Assembly: GCA_025350965.1 (NCBI GenBank) | Contig: JANXWV010000044.1 | Span: 1 to 32,971, forward strand | Direction: 5' to 3' | Length of the DNA: 32,971 nt | Source of the DNA: Rhizobacter sp. | GTDB lineage: Bacteria > Pseudomonadota > Gammaproteobacteria > Burkholderiales > Burkholderiaceae_C | Shown here: in pieces, positions 14,064 to 24,649 of the stretch | How positions within the stretch are numbered: the stretch's first letter is position 1 | How the letters are laid out: each line of letters starts with the position of its first letter | Program-made: the position numbers and the translations under genes | Notes under the pieces: generated by a model | What the model saw: the letters and a program-made list of their open reading frames with translations, nothing else | What the model was told of the DNA's origin: nothing | Database searches by the model: none

Positions 14064-16991
14064 ATGGCCACCCCGACCGACACAGCGCACACCGACACGG
14101 CCGCCAAGACCGACTACCGCGCCACGCTCAACCTGCCGGACACGCCCTTCCCGATGCGCGGCGACCTGCCCAAGCGCGAGCCGGGCTGGGTCAAGGACTG
14201 GGACGAGCAAGGCGTCTACAAGCAGCTGCGCGACGCGCGCGTGAATGCGCCGCGCTTCGTGCTGCACGACGGCCCGCCCTACGCCAACGGCACGCTGCAC
14301 GTCGGCCACGCCGCCAACAAGCTGCTGAAAGACATGGTCGTCAAGGCACGCCAGCTGAAGGGCATGGACGCGCGCTACACCCCGGGCTGGGACTGCCACG
14401 GCCTGCCCATCGAGAACCAGATCGAGAAGACCTTCGGCCGCAACCTCAGCCGCGCCGAAGTGCAGACTAGGAGCCGCGCCTACGCCACCGAGCAGATCGC
14501 CCAGCAGATGGCCGACTTCAAACGCGTGGGCGTGCTCGGCGACTGGGCGCACCCGTACCGCACGATGGACTTCGGCAACGAGGCGAACGAGATCCGCGCG
14601 CTGAAGAAGATCATGGAGCGCGGGTTCGTGTACCGAGGCCTGAAGCCGGTGTACTGGTGCTTCGACTGCGGCTCGTCGCTGGCCGAGTTCGAGATCGAGT
14701 ACGCCGACAAGAAGTCGCAGACGGTGGACGTGGGCTTCCTCGCCGCCGAGCCCGCCAGACTTGCTGCCGCGTTCGGCCTGCCGGCGTTGACGAAGGACGC
14801 ATTCGCGGTGATCTGGACCACGACCGCATGGACGCTGCCGGCCAACCAGGCGTTGAACCTGAACCCGGAACTCGAGTACGCGCTGGTCGACACAGAACGT
14901 GGCCTGCTCGTGCTCGCGAGTGCGCTCGTTGAAGCTTGCCTGACCCGCTACGGCCTTGCCGGCAACGTGCTCGCGACCACGCCGGGCAAGGCGCTTGACG
15001 GCCTGAACTTCCGCCACCCACTGGCCCACCTGCACCCCGGCTATGACCGGCTCGCGCCCGTCTACCTGGCCGACTACGCGACGGCCGACGACGGCACGGG
15101 CGTGGTCCACTCGGCGCCCGCCTACGGCCTGGAAGACTTCAACTCCTGCCGCGCGCACGGCATGGCGGTCGACGACATCCTGAACCCGGTGCAAGGCAAC
15201 GGCGTGTACGAGGCCGCACTGCCGCTGTTCGGCGGCACGCACATCTGGAAGGCCGGCCCGGCCATCATCGACGCGCTGCGCTCTGCAGGCCGGCTGTTCG
15301 CCACGAGCGACCTCACGCACAGCTACCCGCATTGCTGGCGCCACAAGACGCCTGTGATCTACCGCGCGGCGGCGCAGTGGTTCATCCGCATGGACGAAGC
15401 GAGTGGCGCAAGTGCCGGCGTGTTCGCGACCCAAGCCCCGCCGCAAACCCTGCGCCAGCTGGCGCTCGCCGCCATCGAACAAACGAGCTTCTACCCCGAG
15501 AACGGCCGCATGCGCCTGCGCGACATGATCGCCAACCGGCCCGACTGGTGCATCAGCCGCCAGCGCAACTGGGGTGTGCCGTTGCCCTTCTTCCTGCACA
15601 AGGACACGGGTGAGTTGCACCCCGACACGATGGCGCTGATGGACCGCGCCGCCGGGATCGTCGAGCAAGGCGGCGTGGAGGCCTGGTCGGCGCTCACGGC
15701 TGAAGACGTGCTCGGCGCAGCGGGCGAACACTCGGCCGCGCACTACACCAAGAGCAACGACATCCTCGATGTGTGGTTCGACTCGGGTTCGAGCTTCTTC
15801 CACGTGCTCAACGAGAAGGTGGGCAGCCACCCGGGCGTTACCCATGGCGGCGAAGATGGCCTTGGCCCCGAAGCCGACCTGTATGTCGAAGGCCACGACC
15901 AGCACCGCGGCTGGTTCCACTCATCGCTGCTCATCTGCTGCGCGATGGAAGGCCACGCGCCGTACCGCGGCCTGCTGACCCACGGCTTCACCGTGGACGG
16001 CAAGGGCCGCAAGATGAGCAAGAGCCTGGGCAACTTCATCTCGCTGCAGGAATCGACGCAGAAGCTCGGCGCCGAGATCATCCGGCTGTGGGCCGCCGCG
16101 ACCGACTACTCGGGCGACCTGGGAATCGACGAGAAGATCCTCGCCCGCGTGGTCGACTCTTACCGCCGCATCCGCAACACGCTGCGCTTCCTGCTCGCGA
16201 ACACGAGCGACTTCTACGCCGAAGCCGATGCCGTGCCGCTGGACCAGATGCTCGAGATCGACCGCTGGGCGCTGGCGCGCACCGCGCAATTCCAGGCCGA
16301 GGTGCTGGCGCACTACGAGGTCTATGAGTTCCACCCGGTCGTGGCCAAGCTGCAGGTCTTCTGCAGCGAAGACCTCGGCGCGTTCTACCTCGATGTGCTG
16401 AAGGACCGGCTCTACACCACGGCGCCGAAGTCACTGGCGCGGCGCTCGGCGCAGACCGCACTGCACCACATCACCCACGCCATGCTGCGCTGGATGGCAC
16501 CGTTCCTGAGCTTCACGGCGGAAGAGGCGTGGAAGGTGTTCGCGCCCAACAAGAAGAGTTCGATCTTTGTCGAGACGTACGGCGACATGAGCGCCTGGGC
16601 GAATGACGCGCTGCTCGCGAAGTGGAAACAGGTGCGTGCGGTGCGTGACGAGTCGAATCGCCAGATCGAAGTCTTCCGTGGACTCGGCAAGGTAGGTTCG
16701 TCACTGCAGGCCAACGTGACGATCGCGGCGAAGCCCGAACTGCTGACGACGTTGGAAAGCCTGGGGGACGATCTGAAGTTCGTGTTCATCACGTCGAAAG
16801 CCGATCTCATCGAGCTTGTCGCGAATGACGACGAAGGCTTCCGCGTCAGACCCGATGTCAGCAACTCGACCAAATGCGAGCGCTGCTGGCACTACCGCGA
16901 CGATGTGGGCGCCGACCCCGAGCACCCGACCCTCTGCGGCCGCTGCACCAGCAACCTGTTCGGCGGCGGCGAAACCCGCACGGTCGCCTGA
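14064..16991 (+). CDS. ileS: Isoleucyl-tRNA synthetase
   Basis: Charges tRNA-Ile with isoleucine. The 975-residue product has the full class Ia layout: the HIGH-type motif is H79-V80-G81-H82 in [12 protein letters not shown]; the CP1 editing domain follows ([33 protein letters not shown]); the KMSKS motif is K650-S654 ([10 protein letters not shown]); then the anticodon-binding domain and a C-terminal zinc finger with C938, C941, C958 and C961. This zinc-containing form is the usual bacterial IleS. AAGAGGA lies 9 bases before the ATG. The gene lies 115 bases after ribF and 11 bases before lspA, the standard order in proteobacteria. Nothing unusual is seen. Confidence 0.98.
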   Translation: MATPTDTAHTDTAAKTDYRATLNLPDTPFPMRGDLPKREPGWVKDWDEQGVYKQLRDARVNAPRFVLHDGPPYANGTLHVGHAANKLLKDMVVKARQLKGMDARYTPGWDCHGLPIENQIEKTFGRNLSRAEVQTRSRAYATEQIAQQMADFKRVGVLGDWAHPYRTMDFGNEANEIRALKKIMERGFVYRGLKPVYWCFDCGSSLAEFEIEYADKKSQTVDVGFLAAEPARLAAAFGLPALTKDAFAVIWTTTAWTLPANQALNLNPELEYALVDTERGLLVLASALVEACLTRYGLAGNVLATTPGKALDGLNFRHPLAHLHPGYDRLAPVYLADYATADDGTGVVHSAPAYGLEDFNSCRAHGMAVDDILNPVQGNGVYEAALPLFGGTHIWKAGPAIIDALRSAGRLFATSDLTHSYPHCWRHKTPVIYRAAAQWFIRMDEASGASAGVFATQAPPQTLRQLALAAIEQTSFYPENGRMRLRDMIANRPDWCISRQRNWGVPLPFFLHKDTGELHPDTMALMDRAAGIVEQGGVEAWSALTAEDVLGAAGEHSAAHYTKSNDILDVWFDSGSSFFHVLNEKVGSHPGVTHGGEDGLGPEADLYVEGHDQHRGWFHSSLLICCAMEGHAPYRGLLTHGFTVDGKGRKMSKSLGNFISLQESTQKLGAEIIRLWAAATDYSGDLGIDEKILARVVDSYRRIRNTLRFLLANTSDFYAEADAVPLDQMLEIDRWALARTAQFQAEVLAHYEVYEFHPVVAKLQVFCSEDLGAFYLDVLKDRLYTTAPKSLARRSAQTALHHITHAMLRWMAPFLSFTAEEAWKVFAPNKKSSIFVETYGDMSAWANDALLAKWKQVRAVRDESNRQIEVFRGLGKVGSSLQANVTIAAKPELLTTLESLGDDLKFVFITSKADLIELVANDDEGFRVRPDVSNSTKCERCWHYRDDVGADPEHPTLCGRCTSNLFGGGETRTVA

Positions 16992-17002
16992 GTACCGTCA
17001 CC

Positions 17003-17494
17003 ATGGCCTACAAGAAATCGGGCGGCTCGCTCCTCCCCTGGCTCGGCATCGCCCTCATCACCATCCTGCTCGACCAGTTCAGCAAGGTGCTGATCGTGGG
17101 CAGCATGCAGCTGCACGACAGCCACACCATCACCTCGTTCTTCAACATCGTGCGCTGGCACAACACGGGTGCGGCGTTCTCGTTCCTCGCCGGCTCGGGC
17201 GGCTGGCAACGCTGGTTCTTCATCGGCCTGGGGGCGGTGGCCGCGTGCGTGATCGTGTGGCTGCTGCGCAGCCATGCCGGCCAGCGCCTGTTCTGCTGGT
17301 CGCTCGCGCTGATCCTCGGCGGCGCCGTGGGCAACGTGATCGACCGCGTGCTGCACGGTTACGTGGTCGACTTCATCCAGGTGCACTATGCGAATCTGTA
17401 CTTCCCGTCGTTCAACATCGCCGACAGCGCCATCACCGTCGGCGCGGGGCTGTTGATCCTCGACGAGCTGCTGCGGGTGCGGCGTTCGCGCTGA
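17003..17494 (+). CDS. lspA: Lipoprotein signal peptidase (signal peptidase II)
   Basis: An inner-membrane aspartyl protease that removes the signal peptide from diacylglyceryl-modified prolipoproteins. The 163-residue product has four hydrophobic segments and the five family motifs, including [36 protein letters not shown] and [14 protein letters not shown]. The catalytic Asp pair is D114 and D141, the same positions as in the E. coli enzyme. It begins 11 bases after ileS and is very likely co-transcribed. In several relatives the next gene is coaBC; here a histidine kinase follows instead. Confidence 0.97.
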   Translation: MAYKKSGGSLLPWLGIALITILLDQFSKVLIVGSMQLHDSHTITSFFNIVRWHNTGAAFSFLAGSGGWQRWFFIGLGAVAACVIVWLLRSHAGQRLFCWSLALILGGAVGNVIDRVLHGYVVDFIQVHYANLYFPSFNIADSAITVGAGLLILDELLRVRRSR

Positions 17495-17513
17495 CCGCAC
17501 CCGGCGCCACCCG

Positions 17514-19016
<1,503 letters not shown>

Positions 19017-19031
19017 AGCGGCCGGTGCTGT

Positions 19032-19050
19032 AGCCGCCCTGCACGCGGCT
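19032..19050. terminator. Weak hairpin between converging kinase and quinone oxidoreductase genes
   Basis: AGCCGC (19032-19037), 7-base loop, GCGGCT (19045-19050), in the 45-base gap between converging stop codons. The position fits a terminator, but the stem is short and no T-run is present. Confidence 0.3.
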
Positions 19051-19061
19051 GGCCGCCGGCC

Positions 19062-20054
19062 TCAGGGCAGCAGCACGCTGCACCCGGTGGTCTTGCGCGC
19101 CTCCAGATCGCGGTGCGCCTGGGCCACGTCGGCGAGGGCGTAGCGCTGATCGATGTGGATCTTGACCTGCCCGCTCGCCACCACCGCGAACAGCTCGTCG
19201 GCCATCGCCTGCGTGGCCTCGCGCGTGGCGATGTGGGTGAAGAGCGTCTGCCGCGTCACGTAGAGCGAGCCCTTGGCGCCGAGCATGCCGGGCGCGAACG
19301 GCGCGACCACGCCCGAGGCGTTGCCGAAGCTCGCCATCAGGCCGAAGGGGCGCAGGCAGTCGAGCGACTTCTCGAAGGTGTCCTTGCCGACCGAGTCGTA
19401 CACCACCTTCACGCCCTGCCCGCCGGTGATCTGCTTGACGCGCGCCGCGAAGTCTTCGGTGCGGTAGTTGATCGTGAAGGCCGCACCGTTCGCCTGGGCC
19501 AGAGCGCACTTCTCGTCGCTGCCCGCAGTGCCGATCAGCTGCAGGCCGAGTGCCTTGGCCCACTGGCACGCGATCAGGCCGACCCCGCCCGCTGCGGCGT
19601 GGAACAGCACGAAGTCGCCAGGCTGCAGGCCTTCGGCCGGCAGCGTCTTGCGCAACAGGTACTGCGCCGTCAGGCCCTTGAGCATCATGGCCGCGCCGAC
19701 TTCGAACGAGATCGCGTCGGGCAGCTTCACGACGCACTTGGCGGGCATCACGCGCAAGGTGCAGTACGCACCGGGCGGGTTGCTCGCATACGCCGCGCGG
19801 TCGCCGACCTTGAGGTGCGTGACGCCTTCGCCCACCGCCTCGACCACGCCGGCCGCCTCCATGCCGAGCGACAGCGGCATCGGGTTCGGGTACATGCCGG
19901 AGCGCTGGTACACGTCGATGAAGTTCAGGCCGCAAGCGTGGTGGCGGATGCGGATCTCGCCCGGGCCGGGCTCGCCGACGGGCAGATCGACGAGGTGCAT
20001 GGCCTCGGGGCCGCCGGGCTGATCGACGCGGATGGTGAGGCTGGTCTGTGGCAT
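19062..20054 (-). CDS. NADPH:quinone oxidoreductase, zinc-independent MDR family
   Basis: A 330-residue cytoplasmic medium-chain reductase, probably QOR-type, that reduces quinones or related enones with NADPH. The N-terminal GroES-like domain has HHACGLNFIDVYQRSGMYPNPMPL and GMEAAGVVEAVGEGV; the Rossmann domain has LFHAAAGGVGLIACQWAKALG, the nucleotide-binding glycine motif. The catalytic zinc ligands of alcohol dehydrogenases are missing, as in QOR. The C-terminal LADVAQAHRDLEARKTTGCSVLLP is the usual family end. The length matches E. coli QorA (327). It is transcribed divergently from the small zinc-ribbon gene. Confidence 0.9.
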   Translation of the reverse strand: MPQTSLTIRVDQPGGPEAMHLVDLPVGEPGPGEIRIRHHACGLNFIDVYQRSGMYPNPMPLSLGMEAAGVVEAVGEGVTHLKVGDRAAYASNPPGAYCTLRVMPAKCVVKLPDAISFEVGAAMMLKGLTAQYLLRKTLPAEGLQPGDFVLFHAAAGGVGLIACQWAKALGLQLIGTAGSDEKCALAQANGAAFTINYRTEDFAARVKQITGGQGVKVVYDSVGKDTFEKSLDCLRPFGLMASFGNASGVVAPFAPGMLGAKGSLYVTRQTLFTHIATREATQAMADELFAVVASGQVKIHIDQRYALADVAQAHRDLEARKTTGCSVLLP

Positions 20055-20136
20055 GAAAGTCTCCGTCGTGTCGGGTGGTTTGCGCTATGGTGCCAGCAAC
20101 GGCCGAGCCGTGCCGCCACACACCCTATCCGCGCCG

Positions 20137-20442
20137 ATGAAACGCCTCACCACCGCCCCGAATCTGGCCCTGGCCACGCTCTGGGCCGACCTGCTGTCGA
20201 ACACCGGCGTGCCGACCACGGTGCAGCGGCAATACGCCAGCAGCATCGCCGGCGAAGTGCCGCCCGACCAGACGCTGCCCGAGCTGTGGGTGCAGGACGC
20301 AGCGCAGTTCGACCACGCCAGGCGCCTGCTCCACGAGCTGCGCAACCCGCCGCACCGGCGCTGGGTGTGCGCGGGTTGCACCGAGTTGATCGACGGGCCA
20401 TTCGAGCAGTGCTGGAACTGCGGCGCTTCCATGCCGGTGTAG
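20137..20442 (+). CDS. Small protein with C-terminal zinc ribbon (DUF2007-like)
   Basis: A 101-residue protein. The N-terminal half (ATLWADLLSNTGVPTTVQRQYASSIAGEVPPDQTLPELWVQ) resembles the DUF2007 'signal-transducing' fold, which has a similar WADLL-x-AG-I pattern ending in LWV. The C-terminus holds two CxxC knuckles, C78/C81 and C92/C95, forming a probable zinc ribbon. The start at 20137 gives the family-like N-terminus (MKRLTTAPNL); an in-frame opening upstream overlaps the divergent promoter region. Role unknown. It lies divergently from the quinone reductase and converges on the SDR gene with only 13 bases between. Confidence 0.75.
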   Translation: MKRLTTAPNLALATLWADLLSNTGVPTTVQRQYASSIAGEVPPDQTLPELWVQDAAQFDHARRLLHELRNPPHRRWVCAGCTELIDGPFEQCWNCGASMPV

Positions 20443-20455
20443 AGAGCGCAGCAGG

Positions 20456-21238
20456 TTAGAACGTGCCCGGGTACAAACCGCCATCCATCAGCAGGTTCTG
20501 CCCCGTGATGTAGCCGGCAAGCGGGCTGCACAGGAACGCGCAGACTGCGCCGAACTCGTCAGCTGTGCCGAAGCGGCGTGCCGGAATCATTTGCGCACGC
20601 CGCGCCAGCACGGCGTCGAGCGGCTCGTTCGCCTTGGTAGCTGCGCCCTGCATCGTCACGCGCAAGCGCTCGGTGTCGAACGCGCCGGGCAGCAGGCCGT
20701 TGATGGTGACGCCTTGTGCCGCGATCTCGCTGCGCGCCAGGCCGGCCACGAAGCCGGTCAGGCCCGACCGCGCGCCGTTGCTCAAACCCAGGTTGCCGAT
20801 GGGCGCCTTGACCGCCCCCGAGGTGATGTTGACCACGCGGCCATAGCCGCGTGCCGCCATCGCATCGATGGTCGCTTTGATCAGCTCGATGGGGGTGAGC
20901 ATGTTGGCGTCGATGGCCTTGATCCACGCGTCGCGGTCCCACTGCCGGAAGTCGCCGGGTGGCGGGCCGCCGGCGTTGTTGACGAGGATGTCGACCTGCG
21001 GGCACGCGGCCAGCGCTGCGGCGCGGCCTTCGGGGGTGGTGATGTCGCCGGCCACGGTGCGCACCTCACCTGCGCCGAACGCGCGCAACTCTGCGGCCGT
21101 GGCCTGCAGTGCCGAGTCGCCGCGCGCCGTGATGACCACGTTCGCGCCTTCGCGCACCAACGCCTGCGCACAGCCCTTGCCCAGGCCCTTGCTCGCGGCG
21201 CACACCAGCGCCCATTTGCCGGTCAGTTGCAGGTCCAT
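20456..21238 (-). CDS. SDR-family oxidoreductase with atypical catalytic residues
   Basis: A 260-residue Rossmann protein of the short-chain dehydrogenase/reductase fold. The nucleotide motif is AASKGLGKG (14-22), then NNAGG (87-91), N112 and S140 (NITSGAV). Thirteen residues after S140, where the catalytic Tyr should be, is S153, and the catalytic Lys position is R157 (motif SNGAR instead of YxxxK). The C-terminus (ITGQNLLMDGGLYPGTF) is normal. I recall a subgroup annotated as SDR or 3-oxoacyl-ACP reductase with this SNxxR form, so this is a lineage trait rather than a defect. Catalysis by the standard mechanism is doubtful. It lies 60 bases after the PPOX gene on the same strand and may be co-transcribed with it. 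Confidence 0.88.
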   Translation of the reverse strand: MDLQLTGKWALVCAASKGLGKGCAQALVREGANVVITARGDSALQATAAELRAFGAGEVRTVAGDITTPEGRAAALAACPQVDILVNNAGGPPPGDFRQWDRDAWIKAIDANMLTPIELIKATIDAMAARGYGRVVNITSGAVKAPIGNLGLSNGARSGLTGFVAGLARSEIAAQGVTINGLLPGAFDTERLRVTMQGAATKANEPLDAVLARRAQMIPARRFGTADEFGAVCAFLCSPLAGYITGQNLLMDGGLYPGTF

Positions 21239-21298
21239 CGGGCGGCTCCGTTCGGTCGTTGCGTCGGGCGGGTCGAGGGGCGGCCCGGGGAGGTGGGG

Positions 21299-21904
21299 CT
21301 ACAGGTCAGGGGCATAGCGCTTCTCCATGTCTTCGCGGGATTCGGAGGCGATGGCGATGCCGGTCTGGTCGCCGATCATCTGGCCCGCGCTGGGCAGCAC
21401 GGCTCGGTCGGTCAATGCGCTCGAATGCCACAACTTCGAGCGCAAGAACGCCTTGGCGCAGTGCAGGTACGCAGCCTCCACAACGACCTTGATGACGAGC
21501 TTCGGCGCGCGGCGGTCATTGGTGCACAGCGCAATGTCGGCGGCATCTTGCGAGAGCACCGCCCGGCCGTTGACGCGCAAGGTCTCGTCGAAGCCGGGGA
21601 TCATGAACAGCAGCCCGGCGCGCCCGGTGGCCACGATGTTCTCGAGCGAGTCGAGGCGGTTGTTGCCGGGCGCATCGGGGATCAGCAGCCTGCCGTCGCT
21701 TGCCACCTTGACGAAGCCCGGCGGCCCGCCGCGTGGCGATGCGTCCATGGCGTGTGCCGGGCTGCCGGTGGCCAGCACGACGAACGGCGACAGCGCGATG
21801 AAGTTGCGGCAATGCACATCGAGCGCGCCGATCTGTTTGCGCACGGCGCGGGGCTGCGGCGTGGCGTAGAGGTGGCGCAGTTCTTCGACCGTTTCGATGT
21901 TCAT
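21299..21904 (-). CDS. PPOX-type FMN-binding flavoprotein (MSMEG_1061-like)
   Basis: A 201-residue protein of the pyridoxamine-5'-phosphate-oxidase-like split-barrel fold. Visible family features are FIALSPFVVLATGSP, the segment MDASPRGGPPGFVKV, the phosphate-binding loop PDAPGNNRLDSLENIV and GLLFMIPGFDETLRVNGRA. This pattern fits the group annotated as FMN-dependent PPOX flavoproteins, not pyridoxine synthesis. GGAGG lies 7 bases before the ATG. It follows the DMT transporter gene by about 40 bases on the same strand. The substrate is unknown; relatives are sometimes linked to F420- or FMN-dependent reductions. Confidence 0.85.
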   Translation of the reverse strand: MNIETVEELRHLYATPQPRAVRKQIGALDVHCRNFIALSPFVVLATGSPAHAMDASPRGGPPGFVKVASDGRLLIPDAPGNNRLDSLENIVATGRAGLLFMIPGFDETLRVNGRAVLSQDAADIALCTNDRRAPKLVIKVVVEAAYLHCAKAFLRSKLWHSSALTDRAVLPSAGQMIGDQTGIAIASESREDMEKRYAPDL

Positions 21905-21945
21905 GGCGGGCCTCCCCTTCCCTTGTCGATGCAATGCGATGCAGC

Positions 21946-22818
21946 CTAGCGCGCGCGGGCCAGCAACCAGATGCCGGCCAGCACACCGACCGTGCCCGCT
22001 GCCACCCAAGCGGTGAACGGCTCGCCCAGGATCAGCACGCCGAGCAGGATGGTCGCGAGCGGGCCGATCATGCCGGTCTGCGCCGCCAGCGGCGCGCCGA
22101 TGCGCTCGATGGCCATCATCACCATCAACACCGGCGCGAAGGTGCACACCACGGCGTTCAGCACCGACAGCCACAGCACCGACGCGGGCTGCGCCAGCGC
22201 CATGCCGACCGGCCGCAGCACCAGGAACTGCGCGATGCACAGCAGGCAGGCCACGCTGGTGGCCAGGCCGGTCAAGCGCAGCGCGCCCAGGCGCCGCACC
22301 TCTTCGCCGCTGTAGCTCAGGTACACCGCATAGGACACGGCACTCGCAAACACCAGCGCCGCCCCCAACGCCGCATGCGGCCCGACCGCGCTGAGCTCGT
22401 GCCCGAACACCAGCAGCACACCGCAGTAGCTCACGCCGAGCGCCACCAATTGCCGGCGCGAAATAGCGCGCTTGAACACCGCAGCACCCATGAACAGCAC
22501 CAACGTCGGGTTCAGGTACAGGATGAGCCGCTCCAGGCTCGCGCTGATGTAGGCCAGGCCGGCGAAGTCGAGAAAGCTCGCCAGGTAATAGCCGGTGAAG
22601 CCGAGGCCGAGCACGGCCAACCAGTCACGCCGCGCGAGCGCCGGCTTGCACCGCCCCGCCCACCACGCCAGCAGCAGGAACAGCGGCAGTGCGAACAGCA
22701 TGCGCAGCATGATCAGCGTGACGGCGTCGACCCCATGCCGGTAGGCCAACTTGACGATGATGGCCTTGCCCGAGAACGCGATGGCCCCGAGTGCCGCGAG
22801 TACCAGCCCCGGCCACAC
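21946..22818 (-). CDS. DMT-superfamily transporter, EamA type
   Basis: An inner-membrane protein of about 290 residues with ten hydrophobic helices in two EamA repeats (first begins VLAALGAIAFSGKAIIVKLAY; second ALGAALVFASAVSYAVYLSYS). Such proteins usually export amino acids or metabolites. The start is uncertain: no ATG lies near the N-terminus. I chose the GTG at 22818 (MWPGLVLAALG); a CTG at 22881 would overlap the gamma-glutamyltransferase stop (CTGA) and add 21 residues. The gene directly follows that enzyme on the same strand, so the exporter may handle a product of it. Substrate unknown. Confidence 0.88.
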   Translation of the reverse strand: MWPGLVLAALGAIAFSGKAIIVKLAYRHGVDAVTLIMLRMLFALPLFLLLAWWAGRCKPALARRDWLAVLGLGFTGYYLASFLDFAGLAYISASLERLILYLNPTLVLFMGAAVFKRAISRRQLVALGVSYCGVLLVFGHELSAVGPHAALGAALVFASAVSYAVYLSYSGEEVRRLGALRLTGLATSVACLLCIAQFLVLRPVGMALAQPASVLWLSVLNAVVCTFAPVLMVMMAIERIGAPLAAQTGMIGPLATILLGVLILGEPFTAWVAAGTVGVLAGIWLLARAR

Positions 22819-22877
22819 GGCGGGCGCCGGTGGCGGGGCGTGGGCCGCGGCGGTTTGATCCGCAGACGCCGCTGCGC

Positions 22878-24551
22878 TCAGAACGCCACCGCCTGGCCGT
22901 CGCGGCGCGGGTCGCTGGCGGCCACATAGCCTTCCAGGGCCGGGTCGCCGAGGCACCAGATGAACTGGCCGGCACCGAAGTCCTGGTAGCTGTCGTCGAT
23001 CACGTCGACGATGTGGCCACGCGCCACCAACCCTGCCACGGTGGCAGGGTTCATCGCGGCCTCGACGTTGATGCCGAGGCCGGCATTGAAGCGCCAGCGG
23101 TGTGCGTCGCACGCGGCCTGCGGGTTCTGGCCGTAGACCAGCATGCGCACCGCAGTCTGCAAGTGGCCTTGCGGCTGCATGTTGCCGCCCATCACGCCGA
23201 AGCTCATCACCGCCCGGCGCTCTGCGCCCGCGCCTCGCGTGAGGAACGCCGGGATGATGGTGTGGAACGGGCGCTTGCCCGGCGCCACCACGTTCGGGCT
23301 GGCGGCATCCAGGCTGAAGCCGTGGCCACGGTTCTGCATCGACACGCCGTAGCCTGGCACCACGATGCCCGAGCCGAAGCCCATGTAGTTGCTCTGGATG
23401 AAGCTGACCATCATGCCGCGCTCGTCGGCAGCCGTCAGGTAGATGGTGCCGCCGCGCACCGGGTTGCCGGCGCCGAAGTCTTGCGCGCGCTGCATGTCGA
23501 TCAGCTTCGCGCGCTCGGCCAGGTAGCCAGGTGCAAGCAGTTGCGCGCACGTCACGGTCATGCCCGACGGGTCGGCGACGAAACGGTAGGCGTCGGCGAA
23601 GGCGAGCTTCATGGCCTCGATCTGCAGGTGCTGTGAGTCGACGCCATCGACCGGCATGGCCGCCAGGTCGAAGTGCTTCAGGATGCCAAGCGCGATGAGC
23701 GCGGCGATGCCCTGCCCGTTTGGCGGGATCTCGTGCAGCGTGTAGTCGCCAGCGCCACCGCCATCACCACCACCGAGCGCGGGGTTGGCGGGGTAGCTCA
23801 TGCCGATGGGCGTGACCCACTCCGGGCGGTAGGCGGCAAAGTCGACCACCGTCATCGCGCCGCCGTGGGCCTGCGCGTGGCGGGCGCACGCCTCGGCGAT
23901 CTCGCCGCCGTAGAACGCGGCGCCCTTCGTCTCGGCGATCAAACGCAGCGCACGGGCTGCGGCAGGGAAGCGGAACTGCTCGCCGACGTGGGGTGCGCGG
24001 CCGTTCGGCATGAAGGCTTCGCGGTAGCCCGGCTGATCGCCGATCACCGGCACGGCAGCGGCCCACTTCTGCTGCACCACCACCGGCACGGCGTAGCCGC
24101 GCTCGGCAATGTCGATGGCCGGCGCGAGCAGCTGCGCGAACGGCAGCTTGCCGAAGCGCTCGCTCATGGTGACCCAGGCTGCCACGGCGCCGGGCACGGT
24201 GGCGCTGTCCCAGCCGCGCATCGGCGGGGTGTGAGCATCGGCACCGTACTTGCGGCGGAAGTAGTCCGGCGTCCACGCCTCGGGTGCCGTGCCCGAGGCG
24301 TTCAGGCCGTGCAGCTCATGGCCATCCCAGAGCAGGCAGAAGGCGTCCGAGCCGAGCCCGTTGCTGACCGGCTCGACGATGGTCATGGCCGCCGCCGTGG
24401 CAATGGCCGCATCGACCGCATTGCCGCCGCTGCGCAGCATGTGCAGCCCCGCCTGCGCCGCCAGCGGGTGCGAGGTGGAAACCACATTGCGGCCGAAGAT
24501 CGGCAGGCGGTGGCTCGGGTAGCCGGCGGTCCAGTCGAAAGCGTGGGTCAT
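22878..24551 (-). CDS. Gamma-glutamyltransferase family enzyme (YwrD-like)
   Basis: A 557-residue Ntn-hydrolase that should self-cleave into two subunits. The nucleophile is probably T369, in the motif GGTIYLTAAD; the classical form is TTHxSvvD, so the second Thr is Ile and the His is Tyr, as in YwrD-like rather than E. coli GGT enzymes. Other family motifs are HPLAAQAGLHMLRSGGNAVDAAIA, MPVDGVDSQHLQIEAMKLAFAD and FGVMGGNMQPQGHLQ. No clear signal peptide is visible, so it is probably cytoplasmic. AGGAACG precedes the ATG. It lies downstream of tctBA and upstream of a DMT transporter on the same strand. The natural substrate may not be glutathione. Confidence 0.9.
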   Translation of the reverse strand: MTHAFDWTAGYPSHRLPIFGRNVVSTSHPLAAQAGLHMLRSGGNAVDAAIATAAAMTIVEPVSNGLGSDAFCLLWDGHELHGLNASGTAPEAWTPDYFRRKYGADAHTPPMRGWDSATVPGAVAAWVTMSERFGKLPFAQLLAPAIDIAERGYAVPVVVQQKWAAAVPVIGDQPGYREAFMPNGRAPHVGEQFRFPAAARALRLIAETKGAAFYGGEIAEACARHAQAHGGAMTVVDFAAYRPEWVTPIGMSYPANPALGGGDGGGAGDYTLHEIPPNGQGIAALIALGILKHFDLAAMPVDGVDSQHLQIEAMKLAFADAYRFVADPSGMTVTCAQLLAPGYLAERAKLIDMQRAQDFGAGNPVRGGTIYLTAADERGMMVSFIQSNYMGFGSGIVVPGYGVSMQNRGHGFSLDAASPNVVAPGKRPFHTIIPAFLTRGAGAERRAVMSFGVMGGNMQPQGHLQTAVRMLVYGQNPQAACDAHRWRFNAGLGINVEAAMNPATVAGLVARGHIVDVIDDSYQDFGAGQFIWCLGDPALEGYVAASDPRRDGQAVAF

Positions 24552-24599
24552 GGCAGTTCGTTCCTGACTCGGGTGTTCTCGGATCGTAGCGCCGGGATG

Positions 24600-24627
24600 C
24601 ACAAGGCCGCCCAGAGGCGGCCTTGTG
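24600..24627 (-). terminator. Strong 12-bp hairpin between tctA and the gamma-glutamyltransferase gene
   Basis: CACAAGGCCGCC (24600-24611), 4-base loop, GGCGGCCTTGTG (24616-24627): a perfect 12-bp stem, 22 bases past the tctA stop. The outer A-T pairs provide weak A/T flanks but no long T-run follows. It probably terminates or attenuates tctBA transcription before the enzyme gene. Confidence 0.65.
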
Positions 24628-24649
24628 GAGCGGCAAGAAGCGCCCTTGC

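Noticed and set aside
13854..15920. A 688-codon minus-strand frame opposite ileS
   Set aside because: Antisense shadow of a strongly conserved gene, with low-complexity Arg/Val/His composition.
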